Origin: an archaeon
Lineage (GTDB): Archaea > Nanobdellota > Nanobdellia > Pacearchaeales > GW2011-AR1
Length of the DNA stretch: 35,524 nt
Assembly: GCA_030605415.1 (NCBI GenBank)
Contig: JAUWIJ010000010.1
Span: 1 to 35,524 of the forward strand
Direction: 5' to 3'
Part shown: piece after piece, positions 1 through 6,354 of the stretch
Position numbering within the stretch: the stretch's first letter is position 1
How the letters are laid out: every line of letters begins with the position of its first letter
Position numbers and translations under genes: made by a program
Notes under the pieces: model-generated
Told to the model about the DNA's origin: nothing
The model's database searches: none
Seen by the model: only the letters and a program-made list of their open reading frames with translations

Positions 1-300
1 CACAAGCTAGGTATTTGGGATTTGGGATTTGTGGGGAGGGGGGAGCGGGGTACACGAGCTAGGTATTTGGGATTGGGGATTTGGGATTTGTAGGGGACTG
101 CCGACTGCCAAGGGGAAGGGGAGATTTGGGATTTGTAGGAACAGGGGAGCGGGGATTTGGGACACGAGCGAGGGATTTGGGATTTGGAACACGAGCGAGG
201 GATTTGGGATTTGGTATTCGTGGACAGGGGAAGCGGGGGCGGTTCTAAGAGCGAATGAAATGAACGGGCTGAGGACGGAAAAACGGGAAGTTTTTCCAGA
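1..300. repeat. G-rich interspersed repeat block
   Basis: Several imperfect copies of a unit built from CACGAGCTAGGTATTT followed by GGGATTTGGGATTTG runs, with G4-G6 tracts between them. The same unit recurs near 1626, 3046-3165 and 3989, and its tail at 11098. The open frames here translate to monotonous GIWDWGFGIC-like peptides created by the repeat and are not credible genes. The many GGG runs could form G-quadruplexes on the plus strand. It lies directly upstream of the first accessory cassette. Confidence 0.8.
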
Positions 301-404
301 ACTTAGAACTTAGAGCTTAGACTCTCCAAATCTTTAAACCCCAAAATTCCCTATTGTATCCCTTACAAAATACCCATTACTACAACCCAACATACCGCCA
401 ACAC

Positions 405-413
405 ATTTAAATA
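405..413 (+). promoter_or_regulatory. TATA box of the HTH-nucleotidyltransferase/HEPN pair
   Basis: ATTTAAATA centred about 40 nt before the ATG at 449. Transcription would be expected to start near 435, giving a leader of about 14 nt. This is inferred from the usual archaeal TATA-to-start spacing. Confidence 0.5.
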
Positions 414-448
414 CTCTATCAACCATAAGGTTTACAACTATCAACCAA

Positions 449-1033
449 ATGGAAACAAAGGAAAAAATCTTATCCTGCTTATTAAGAAAAAATGAGCAAA
501 CCGCCACGCAATTAGCAGAGCAACTAAAAATTTCTCGTCAGGCGGTTTGGAAACTATTAAAAAAACTTATTGAAGAAGAAATAATAATCTCAAGACAATT
601 GAATAACAAACGAAAAAGCGTTAAAATAATTAATTTGAATTTCAAAAACCTATTGTTAAAAAAAACTCTTTCCCTAATATTAACCAAAGAAGCAATAGAA
701 AATGAAAGATGGATTCAAAACTTTGCAGAATTAGAAAAATTAACCAATTTCGTCTTATTATTCGGAAGTATCTTGACAAACCCCAAACAAGCAAATGACA
801 TAGACCTATTAGTAATTCCTAAAAAGAAAAATTTTAAAAAAGTAGAAGAAGAAATTTTAGAAATTCAAAAAGTCCAGCCAAAGAAAATCCATGTTATTCA
901 ATTGACAAACGAAGAGTTTTACAAAGAAATAAAAAATAAAAATAAGGCTTATTCGGATGCTATAAAAAAAGGGGTAGTTTTATTTGGTCAGGATAATTTT
1001 ATTAAACAAATGGAAAGATTAAATGGAAATTGA
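449..1033 (+). CDS. HTH-fused MNT-type nucleotidyltransferase (antitoxin-like)
   Basis: Protein of 194 residues in two parts. Residues 5-50 form a winged-helix domain (QLAEQLKISRQAVWKLLKKL is a typical recognition helix). Residues 98-150 carry a minimal nucleotidyltransferase core with Gly-Ser at 106-107 and the DID pair at 117-119. The third acidic residue of the pol-beta fold is not obvious; the strand after it reads KKIHVIQLT. The gene overlaps the next one by 11 nt, the usual arrangement of MNT/HEPN toxin-antitoxin pairs, in which the MNT protein inactivates the HEPN RNase, in studied cases by adenylylation. The fused HTH suggests it also represses its own promoter. Base composition is very A-rich, as in other mobile cassettes here. 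The fold is well supported; the antitoxin role is inferred from the pairing. Confidence 0.75.
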   Translation: METKEKILSCLLRKNEQTATQLAEQLKISRQAVWKLLKKLIEEEIIISRQLNNKRKSVKIINLNFKNLLLKKTLSLILTKEAIENERWIQNFAELEKLTNFVLLFGSILTNPKQANDIDLLVIPKKKNFKKVEEEILEIQKVQPKKIHVIQLTNEEFYKEIKNKNKAYSDAIKKGVVLFGQDNFIKQMERLNGN

Positions 1034-1568
1034 GAAACAGTTAAAAGAATGTTTTAAGGTGGCTAAAAAACAAGAAGAAAAAGGGATAAAGCATAAGGGT
1101 TTACTAATTGTTCAATCAGATAAAGAAGAATCTAAAGAATATATCGAAAAAGCAAAGCAAGAATTAAAGTTATGCGAATTATATAAAAATGGCGGTTTTG
1201 ATTATAAGCTCCCAGAAGAATGGTTTTACACATTATACTATTGCGGATTAGCAATTCTCTCTAAAATGGGTATAGAATCAAGAAGTCAAAAATACACTGC
1301 CTTACTTTTAGAATATTTAAAATCAAAAGATTTGCTTGATTACGACGAAAGATTTATTCAAATGATAAAAGTCTATTCAAGAAAGGAAGAAGAATCGGAA
1401 GTAGACAAAAGAGAATTCGCAAGATATAGCTCGGCAGTTAAAATAGAGCAAGTTGAAGAAAGATATGAAGATATGATGAAGAACTGTAAACAAGCAATCT
1501 CTCAGGTAGAGGAAATTATATATTCTAAAGAAAAAATAATAATTCCAAAGGAACTAATAGAAATATAG
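1023..1568 (+). CDS. HEPN-domain protein, putative toxin partner
   Basis: All-helical protein of 181 residues, starting inside the end of the upstream nucleotidyltransferase gene (ATG at 1023, 11-nt overlap), so translation is probably coupled. Helices around residues 38-52 (YIEKAKQELKLCELY) and 66-105 (YTLYYCGLAILSKMGIESRS, then QKYTALLLEYL) match the two core helices of HEPN domains. The catalytic R-x4-6-H motif is not visible: the usual position reads ESRSQKYTAL without the histidine. It may be a non-nucleolytic HEPN, or use an unrecognised active site. The family assignment rests mainly on the helical pattern and the MNT neighbour. No signal peptide or membrane segment is seen. Confidence 0.6.
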   Translation: MEIEKQLKECFKVAKKQEEKGIKHKGLLIVQSDKEESKEYIEKAKQELKLCELYKNGGFDYKLPEEWFYTLYYCGLAILSKMGIESRSQKYTALLLEYLKSKDLLDYDERFIQMIKVYSRKEEESEVDKREFARYSSAVKIEQVEERYEDMMKNCKQAISQVEEIIYSKEKIIIPKELIEI

Positions 1569-1650
1569 AATAGCAAAGTCGAACAAGTTACTGAACACCA
1601 AACAACGATTGATTAAATACCGAGGGACACGAGCTAGGTATTTGGGGGTT

Positions 1651-1667
1651 TATCAGCTTCGCTGATA
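1651..1667. repeat. Triloop hairpin TATCAGC-TTC-GCTGATA, copy 1
   Basis: Perfect 7-bp inverted repeat with a TTC loop. Identical or near-identical copies occur at 4047-4079 (doubled, TTT loop), 9077-9093, 16298-16314 and 29586-29602 (opposite orientation). Each is followed on its own strand by GTTGGGRGTT-type sequence. Confidence 0.85.
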
Positions 1668-1715
1668 GTTGGGGGTTGGGAGTTTGGGGTTGGGAGTGGG
1701 GGCGCGGTCTAAGAG

Positions 1716-1759
1716 CGAGGGTCTGCCCCAACCAATAGTGAAAGTAAATCTGTGAGGGT
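1716..1759 (-). repeat. Fixed-spacing two-arm element, copy A
   Basis: Read on the minus strand: left arm ACCCTCACAGAT (1759-1748), a 16-nt variable core, then TTGGGGCAGACCCTCG (from 1731). The start-to-start distance between arms is 28 nt, as in the copies at 4152, 10864 and 33041. Copies A and B also share the extended right arm. Confidence 0.8.
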
Positions 1760-1788
1760 AAGCAGTCTGAGTTCTGAAATTCTGAGTT

Positions 1789-2808
1789 CTAAGTTCTTTC
1801 AATTAGTTTTTTTGCAAAATTATCAAAATCAGATTCAAATAATTTTTCCTGTTCCTTGGAATATTTTTTAAATTCGCTATCAACTAATTGCTTTGCGACT
1901 TCTTGAGATATTTTACCCTTTCCTTGCAAAAGTTCTTTATCATTAAATTTCAAAAATGCATCTAATTTTTTTATCCAGTCTTCCATGTGCATAATCTTTT
2001 TATTTTTTGCTTGTAACTCTGCATAATCTAAATACATGGATACTATGGTGTTTAAGTGATTTAATTCATTTTTATTTAAATAATTTTTAGCTATGCCGAT
2101 ATCATTTTTTCTGATTTTTCCTTTAGGGGCATTTTTCCATGTTTTTAATCCCATATTTTTCTTTTTACTATCTACTCTAAAAGAAATTAATTCCGCAGCG
2201 GTTTGACCTGTTGTAGCCCAGTGTAATTTATTTTGTATGATTGCAAAAAAATCTTCAGTTAGTTTCGATTTGGGGTTGTAATCCACGCTACATTGAGAAT
2301 ATATGTCTGTAATTTTTTGATAAAATCTTCTTTCACTACTACGAATATTTTTTATTCTTTCGAGTTGTTCGTCAAAATAATCTTTTCCGAATAGAGTGTT
2401 TGGATTTTTTAGTTTTTCGTCATTCATTGCGAATCCTTTGATAATATATTCTTTCAAAACTTTCGTCGCCCAAATTCTAAATTGCGTTGCCTGATTAGAA
2501 TTTACTCTATATCCTACAGATATAATTGCGTCGAGATTGTAAAATTTAGTATTGTATTTTTTGCCATCGAAAGCAGTATGTTCCAAAATGGAACTAACTG
2601 AATTCTCGTTTAATTCTTCACTTTTAAAAATATTAATTAGGTGTTTTGTAATTGCTGGTCTTTGAACTCCAAATAAAATTGCCATTTTTTCTTGGGTGAG
2701 CCAAACGTTTTCATCGTGGAGAAAAACTTCTATTTTAACTTCACCATTTGCTGAATGATATAGAAATAATTCTGTTATCTCGTCTTTGGTTGTTAATTTT
2801 TTAGTCAT
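1789..2808 (-). CDS. RhuM-family protein
   Basis: Protein of 339 residues, about the normal length for the RhuM family (COG3943), which is named for a Salmonella pathogenicity-island gene. Recognisable parts are the N-terminal block EVFLHDENVWLTQEKMAILF (residues 27-46), which resembles a DNA-binding helical segment, then DAIISVGYRVNS with FRIWATKVLKEYIIKGFAMN near residues 92-128, the most conserved stretch of the family, and a helical C-terminal half. Biochemical function is not established; members often sit beside restriction or toxin-antitoxin genes. A TATA-like ACTATATAAAAAATA lies about 30 nt upstream on the minus strand. Repeat blocks lie on both sides, so it looks like an independently inserted cassette. 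Confidence 0.85.
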   Translation of the reverse strand: MTKKLTTKDEITELFLYHSANGEVKIEVFLHDENVWLTQEKMAILFGVQRPAITKHLINIFKSEELNENSVSSILEHTAFDGKKYNTKFYNLDAIISVGYRVNSNQATQFRIWATKVLKEYIIKGFAMNDEKLKNPNTLFGKDYFDEQLERIKNIRSSERRFYQKITDIYSQCSVDYNPKSKLTEDFFAIIQNKLHWATTGQTAAELISFRVDSKKKNMGLKTWKNAPKGKIRKNDIGIAKNYLNKNELNHLNTIVSMYLDYAELQAKNKKIMHMEDWIKKLDAFLKFNDKELLQGKGKISQEVAKQLVDSEFKKYSKEQEKLFESDFDNFAKKLIERT

Positions 2809-2929
2809 ATTTTAAAGTTCTCAATTTAGAATATATTTTTTATATAGTATTTTTGTTTTTCCATTTTCACTCTTTTAATAGTAGATTAATAATAATTCAG
2901 ATTTATAAATATTGTCTAAGACAACATTA

Positions 2930-3250
2930 GAACGGAGAACTCGACGAGAACTCAGATCTCAGTACTCAGATCTCAGAGCTTAGAACTCCAATAAGAACTC
3001 AGAACTCAGACCGCTTCGCTCTTAGAACTCAGAGGGGAACGGGGGGGCACGAGCTGGGTATTTGGGATTTGGGACACGAGCTAGGAATTTGGGACATAAG
3101 CTAGGTATTTGGGATTTGGGACATAAGCGAGGTATTTGGGATTGGGGATTTGGGATTTGTGGGGAGGGGAACGGGGGCGAGTTCGGGGTTCGGATGCTTC
3201 GCTGGTCGGGGTTCGGTGTTCGGGGGAAACTGGGAAGGGGGAGGAGAGTA
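2930..3250. repeat. Composite repeat block between RhuM and VapBC-like genes
   Basis: The first part (2936-3030) is a run of AGAACTCAGATCTCAG-like short repeats. From 3046 come four successive CACGAGCTAGG or CATAAGCTAGG units with GGGATTTGGG, then G-rich sequence, then GGATGCTTCGCTGGTCGG. Bases 3207-3236 repeat 4194-4223 exactly. The 2809-2929 stretch before the block is A/T-rich and holds the RhuM promoter. No gene is seen; the long plus-strand frame through 3150-3971 is a repeat artefact plus the antisense of the PIN gene. Confidence 0.75.
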
Positions 3251-3256
3251 TAGGAT

Positions 3257-3661
3257 TTATTCTTCATCTAAAAATCTTTTTAGTTCACTTGTTTTAAATA
3301 CAGGAAGTTCGGATTGTTCTTTGAAGTGCTTGTCATTGGACCAGATGGGAATGTTTAATTCTAGTGCTAATGCTAAGAATGGAACATCTTTTTCATCTGA
3401 GATTAATTGTGATGCTTTTGATTCAAAAAAAGGATTAGGTTCTCTAAACTCAATTAATTTAGGCAATAGTGAAACATCTTCTAAGAAAGTATCTTTAGAA
3501 ACTTTTGATTTAGAACAAATATCTTTAGAGTATTTATGCAATTCTTCAATCAAACATCTTGGGGAGTATAATTTAAGTTTATGTTCTTTTAATAATTTAT
3601 TTATGAATGAGTCTTTTTTGAACAAAGAAAAAATGACATTAGTATCTGCTATTAATTGCAT
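3257..3661 (-). CDS. PIN-domain RNase, VapC-like toxin
   Basis: Protein of 134 residues with the acidic quartet expected of a PIN ribonuclease: Asp6 in LIADTNVIFSLF, Glu39/Glu40 in CLIEEL, Asp92 in DEKDVPFLALALEL and Asp110 in PIWSNDKHF. PIN toxins cleave RNA using Mg2+ held by these residues. It directly follows the RHH antitoxin gene: the antitoxin TGA abuts this ATG with no gap, and a Shine-Dalgarno-like AGGAG precedes it inside the antitoxin gene. That arrangement is typical of a VapBC operon. The closest-looking PIN group is the one with the DVPFLALALELN helix, common in archaea. Length is normal. Confidence 0.85.
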   Translation of the reverse strand: MQLIADTNVIFSLFKKDSFINKLLKEHKLKLYSPRCLIEELHKYSKDICSKSKVSKDTFLEDVSLLPKLIEFREPNPFFESKASQLISDEKDVPFLALALELNIPIWSNDKHFKEQSELPVFKTSELKRFLDEE

Positions 3662-3901
3662 TCATAATCTCCTTTCTTTTGATGATTTGAGCATATCCTC
3701 TTTTAATCTTCTTCCTAATTCAATACAATCTTTGTCTGTTAATTTAGAATTTTCAAAATCCTTTTGGAACTTTTCTAATGTTTCAAGCTGTTTCATTCTT
3801 TTAGCAAATGCTTCTCTTGCTATCGAAGACCAGTTGAGCCATTCAAACTGGTCCATTCTTTGCTTGAATTCTTTTGGTACTGATAATGTTAATGATGGCA
3901 T
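3662..3901 (-). CDS. Ribbon-helix-helix antitoxin, VapB-like
   Basis: Small protein of 79 residues. MPSLTLSVPKEFKQRMDQF (1-19) is the beta-strand and first helix of an RHH fold, and WLNWSSIAREAFAKRM (21-36) the second helix; the charged C-terminal tail would wrap the toxin. It is the first gene of the operon with the PIN protein, which starts immediately after its stop. A GGAGAAA sequence lies just before the ATG. Three tandem 9-bp units at 3915-3941 lie between the TATA box and the start, where an autorepressing RHH dimer would bind. Confidence 0.85.
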   Translation of the reverse strand: MPSLTLSVPKEFKQRMDQFEWLNWSSIAREAFAKRMKQLETLEKFQKDFENSKLTDKDCIELGRRLKEDMLKSSKERRL

Positions 3902-3914
3902 TTTTTTCTCCTAC

Positions 3915-3965
3915 ACGTGCGATACGTGCGATATGTATGATAACACATATCAAGTATTTAAATCT
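3915..3965 (-). promoter_or_regulatory. VapBC-like promoter with tandem operator
   Basis: On the minus strand, a TATA box AGATTTAAATAC (3965-3954) is followed by ATCATACAT, ATCGCACGT and ATCGCACGT (3941-3915): two exact and one 7/9 copy of a 9-bp unit. One helical turn per unit is what tandem RHH dimers need. The operator role is inferred. Confidence 0.6.
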
Positions 3966-3984
3966 TTCTGAGGGAGTTACACAG

Positions 3985-4240
3985 ACGAGGGACACGAGCT
4001 AGGAATTTGGGATTTGGGATTTGTGGGGGGCAACATCGGAGATGTTTATCAGCTTTGCTGATTATCAGCTTTGCTGATAGTTGGGAGTTAGGGGTTTGGG
4101 GTTGGGAGCGGGGAAGGGGGGGGTGATTCGGAGTTCGGACGCTTCGCTGGCACCCTCACAGATTAATATGGAAGATTGGTTGGGGCAGACCCTCGGGGTT
4201 CGGTGTTCGGGGGAAACTGGGAACGGGGGACAGGGGAAGT
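3985..4240. repeat. Composite repeat block between VapBC-like and GHKL genes
   Basis: Contains a CACGAGCTAGGAATTTGGG unit (3990-4008), hairpin AACATC-GGA-GATGTT (4032-4046), two adjacent copies of the TATCAGC hairpin with TTT loops (4047-4062, 4063-4079), a G-rich tract, CGGACGCTTCGCTGG (4136-4150), copy B of the fixed-spacing element (4152-4195) and a 30-bp block identical to 3207-3236. No gene is seen. Confidence 0.8.
4152..4195 (+). repeat. Fixed-spacing two-arm element, copy B
   Basis: ACCCTCACAGAT, a 16-nt variable core, then TTGGGGCAGACCCTCG starting 28 nt after the first base. It is preceded immediately by CGGACGCTTCGCTGGC. Confidence 0.8.
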
Positions 4241-4272
4241 AAGTTTTTATAGTATTAAATATTATCCCCCTT

Positions 4273-5130
4273 ATGATAAAAATAATCTTTCCAAGAAGTG
4301 ATAATATATTGGAGCATTTACATGCAACTCTCGAAATTTTAAAAAAGATGGACTTTGAATTTAAAAAAAATCAATCAATTTCATTAGATTTCTCGGGGGT
4401 TGATTGGATTATTCCTTGTTCAATTATTTTAATAAGCAATAAGGTAAGATACTTTTTGGAAAAAGAGGCGAAATCTATTAGTTATAAGCCTTCCTTAAAT
4501 CAGAATGTAAAAAAACACATGGAAGCTATTGGTTTCCCATTAGGTAAAAAAGAGGATGGTAATTCTTTTTTTTCAATAAAACATTTCATTCATGATAAAA
4601 AAGATTCTTCTCAGGTAAATAAAAAAGTTAATGAACTTTTAGACTCTATGGAAAAGAAAATACCTGGAGAATTTGGAAGCAGTATAAAATATATTTTGGG
4701 AGAGCTTTCAGATAATATTGATGACCATTCTGAATTTAAATCTGCTTCGCTAATGGCACAATTTTTTCCACAAAAGAAGACTATTGATATTGCAATTTTT
4801 GATGATGGACTTACAATTCCTGGGGTTTTTGAAAAACACAATGTTTGCTTTGAAAGCGATTCAGATTCTATTAGAAAAGCAGTTTATGAAGGAATAACTA
4901 CAAAAAAAGAGGATTCGAGGGGATACGGGTTAAGGACATGTAAAGAGCTCTCATTAAAAGGACTTGGGGGAGAATTACATATTATTTATAGGAAAGGAAT
5001 TCTTCTTCTTGAATCAGGAGAAAAACCACAACTTTATGATATTAACGACTTTCCCCTTGATGGAACATTTTTATATTTTAGGTTGAAACAGCCAAATAAA
5101 AAGTTAGATATTTACAAATATGTGGAATAG
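4273..5130 (+). CDS. STAS-like plus GHKL-ATPase regulatory protein
   Basis: Protein of 285 residues. Residues 35-90 look like a STAS-type domain (SISLDFSGVDWIIPCSIILI). Residues 130-270 are a GHKL ATPase: the N-box LGELSDNIDDHS (142-153) with Glu144 and Asn148, the G1 box DDGLTIPG (177-184) and the G2 box RGYGL (216-220). There is no histidine phosphoacceptor domain or membrane segment, so it resembles an anti-sigma-factor-type kinase or soluble ATPase switch, not a sensor kinase. The next gene encodes a DUF4325 STAS-like protein 34 nt downstream; the pair probably works together as a switch. Partners in this archaeon are unknown. The coding DNA is A/T-rich and bordered upstream by repeats, suggesting an acquired cassette. 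Confidence 0.75.
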   Translation: MIKIIFPRSDNILEHLHATLEILKKMDFEFKKNQSISLDFSGVDWIIPCSIILISNKVRYFLEKEAKSISYKPSLNQNVKKHMEAIGFPLGKKEDGNSFFSIKHFIHDKKDSSQVNKKVNELLDSMEKKIPGEFGSSIKYILGELSDNIDDHSEFKSASLMAQFFPQKKTIDIAIFDDGLTIPGVFEKHNVCFESDSDSIRKAVYEGITTKKEDSRGYGLRTCKELSLKGLGGELHIIYRKGILLLESGEKPQLYDINDFPLDGTFLYFRLKQPNKKLDIYKYVE

Positions 5131-5164
5131 TAAATTTTAAATACATCCTTTTCATAATTATACT

Positions 5165-5482
5165 ATGGAAAAAGAAATAATTTTATCAGATAATTTTGGC
5201 AAAAATATTTTCACTAGAAGTTCAATTATTCATTTTTTTAAAGTGATTAATTCATTGAATGAAAAAAGATTAATCTTAAATTTTGCAAAAGTGGATTTTA
5301 TTTCAAGATCTTGTGCTGATGAATATTTGAAACAGAAAGAAAGGGCAAATAAACAAATTATAGAGAGAAATATATCTTTGGAAGTATCTGCGATGTTTAA
5401 AAATGTTAAAAATCAATACAAAAATGAAGGACTTAAAATTTCTTTTGAAACAAGCCCCTCTTCAGAATTAGTTCTTGCATAA
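5165..5482 (+). CDS. DUF4325 STAS-like protein
   Basis: Protein of 105 residues matching the STAS-like DUF4325 pattern: an N-terminal strand, a helix (SSIIHFFKVINSLNEKR), the central strand LILNFAKVDFISRSCADEYL (36-55) with the conserved FIS-Ser-Ala-Asp turn, and a second helix. DUF4325 proteins commonly occur next to, or fused with, GHKL ATPases, and the upstream gene is one. By analogy with SpoIIAA/SpoIIAB the Ser49-Ser51 region could be where the ATPase binds or phosphorylates, but this is inference. The 34-nt gap contains a TTTAAATA-like sequence, so it may also have its own promoter. Confidence 0.75.
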   Translation: MEKEIILSDNFGKNIFTRSSIIHFFKVINSLNEKRLILNFAKVDFISRSCADEYLKQKERANKQIIERNISLEVSAMFKNVKNQYKNEGLKISFETSPSSELVLA

Positions 5483-5843
5483 TTGTTTTTCAATTAAATC
5501 TTTTGGAATTAATCTTCACCAATTCATAATCAACTACGGTAAAATTTATAAACAAAATCCCACTATAATTGTTAACTACAAATACTAGAGGGTGTCACCT
5601 TTGGTGATATTCTCTTTAAATTTTTAAATGAAGGTAATTATTTTTAATGATAAAGAAAAAACAAATGTCTCTGACTTAAAAAACAAATGTAGTTTTTTTA
5701 TGAATTTACATGACTACAAAGAAGAACTCTGTAGTGATTCTAAGGTATTAAAGACAAAGTAATTTTAATTTGGTTGGAGATTAGTTTTGACGCAAAGCCG
5801 CCCAAAACAATAAATATAAAAATCAAACTTTATTTAATTAGAA
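5483..5843. other. Intergenic region with a hairpin and one small ORF
   Basis: This 361-bp gap is A/T-rich and free of the G-rich repeats. A TATA-like TTTATAAA lies near 5546, followed by a small hairpin TCACC-TTT-GGTGA (about 5595-5607) and the small ORF at 5628-5762. From 5790 a stretch with TAAATATAAAAATC serves as the promoter of the gene at 5844. Nothing else is recognisable. Confidence 0.5.
5628..5762 (+). CDS. Possible 44-residue small protein
   Basis: ATG-to-TAA frame encoding 44 residues beginning MKVIIFNDKEKTNVSDLKNK and ending DSKVLKTK. It fills part of an otherwise empty gap, has lysine-rich composition like nearby genes, and could be expressed from the TATA-like sequence near 5546. 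No domain is recognised and no good Shine-Dalgarno is present. It could be chance in A/T-rich DNA. Confidence 0.3.
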   Translation: MKVIIFNDKEKTNVSDLKNKCSFFMNLHDYKEELCSDSKVLKTK

Positions 5844-6302
5844 ATGGCGATTAAGACGAACGCACAAAAAGGGGAAAAAGAAATATCTCTAATAATTGTG
5901 GGCGTGGTCGTGGCGTTATTTATTGTGGCGACACTAATCTATATATCTTTAATGGGCATGAATGACAAGGAATTGGAAATCAAAAGTTTTGATGATTGTG
6001 TTAATGCTGGTTATCCGGTAATGGAAAGTTATCCGATGCAGTGCAGAGCCGACGGGGTGACGTTTACAGAGGAAAGTTGTCAGAGTAACGGGAATATATT
6101 AACTTTGAGTGATGCCAGACAGATTGCTATAAACAGCGAATGTGGCGACAGACTCAGGGGAACTTATTTCTGCAATGAAAACACAGGAACTTACTGGATT
6201 GATTTAAACATCGAAAGAAGGGGATGCAACCCCGCTTGCGTTATTGACATAGAAACAAGGGGAACGTCAATAAACTGGAGATGCACTGGTTTGATTAGAT
6301 GA
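5844..6302 (+). CDS. Membrane-anchored Cys-rich exported protein
   Basis: Protein of 152 residues: a short lysine-rich N terminus, one hydrophobic segment at 13-38 (ISLIIVGVVVALFIVATLIY) acting as signal anchor, then an exterior domain with eight cysteines (52, 67, 79, 100, 110, 128, 132, 147), an even number that could form four disulfides. The stretch FDDCVNAGYPVMESYPMQC (49-67) is a motif met repeatedly in small exported proteins of CPR bacteria and DPANN archaea, function unknown. A second part (LSDARQIAINSECGD, then GTYWIDLNI) resembles small domains seen in the same proteins. The start is the first ATG, about 30 nt after AAATATAAAAATC. Confidence 0.7.
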   Translation: MAIKTNAQKGEKEISLIIVGVVVALFIVATLIYISLMGMNDKELEIKSFDDCVNAGYPVMESYPMQCRADGVTFTEESCQSNGNILTLSDARQIAINSECGDRLRGTYFCNENTGTYWIDLNIERRGCNPACVIDIETRGTSINWRCTGLIR

Positions 6303-6354
6303 TTTATTCTTGCAAGCAAAAAACATATAAAAAGCTCGTTAGATAATTTATAAG

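Larger units (their letters stand above)
1616..1797. repeat. Composite repeat block between HEPN and RhuM genes
   Basis: Contains, in order, a CACGAGCTAGGTATTTGGG unit (1628-1646), the hairpin TATCAGCTTCGCTGATA (1651-1667), a G-rich TTGGGGGTTGGGAG tail, an inverted copy of the fixed-spacing element (1716-1759) and a short run of GAGTTCTGA-type repeats (1767-1797). It holds no gene. The last repeats run into the final codons of the RhuM gene on the other strand. Confidence 0.8.

Noticed and set aside
29..313. Open frame of 94 codons in the first repeat block
   Set aside because: It translates to repeated GIWDWGFGIC-like peptides dictated by the DNA repeat, with no promoter or domain.
3150..3971. 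Long plus-strand frame of 273 codons
   Set aside because: It starts in repeat DNA and runs antisense through the PIN and RHH genes, which have clear motifs, start signals and a promoter on the minus strand.
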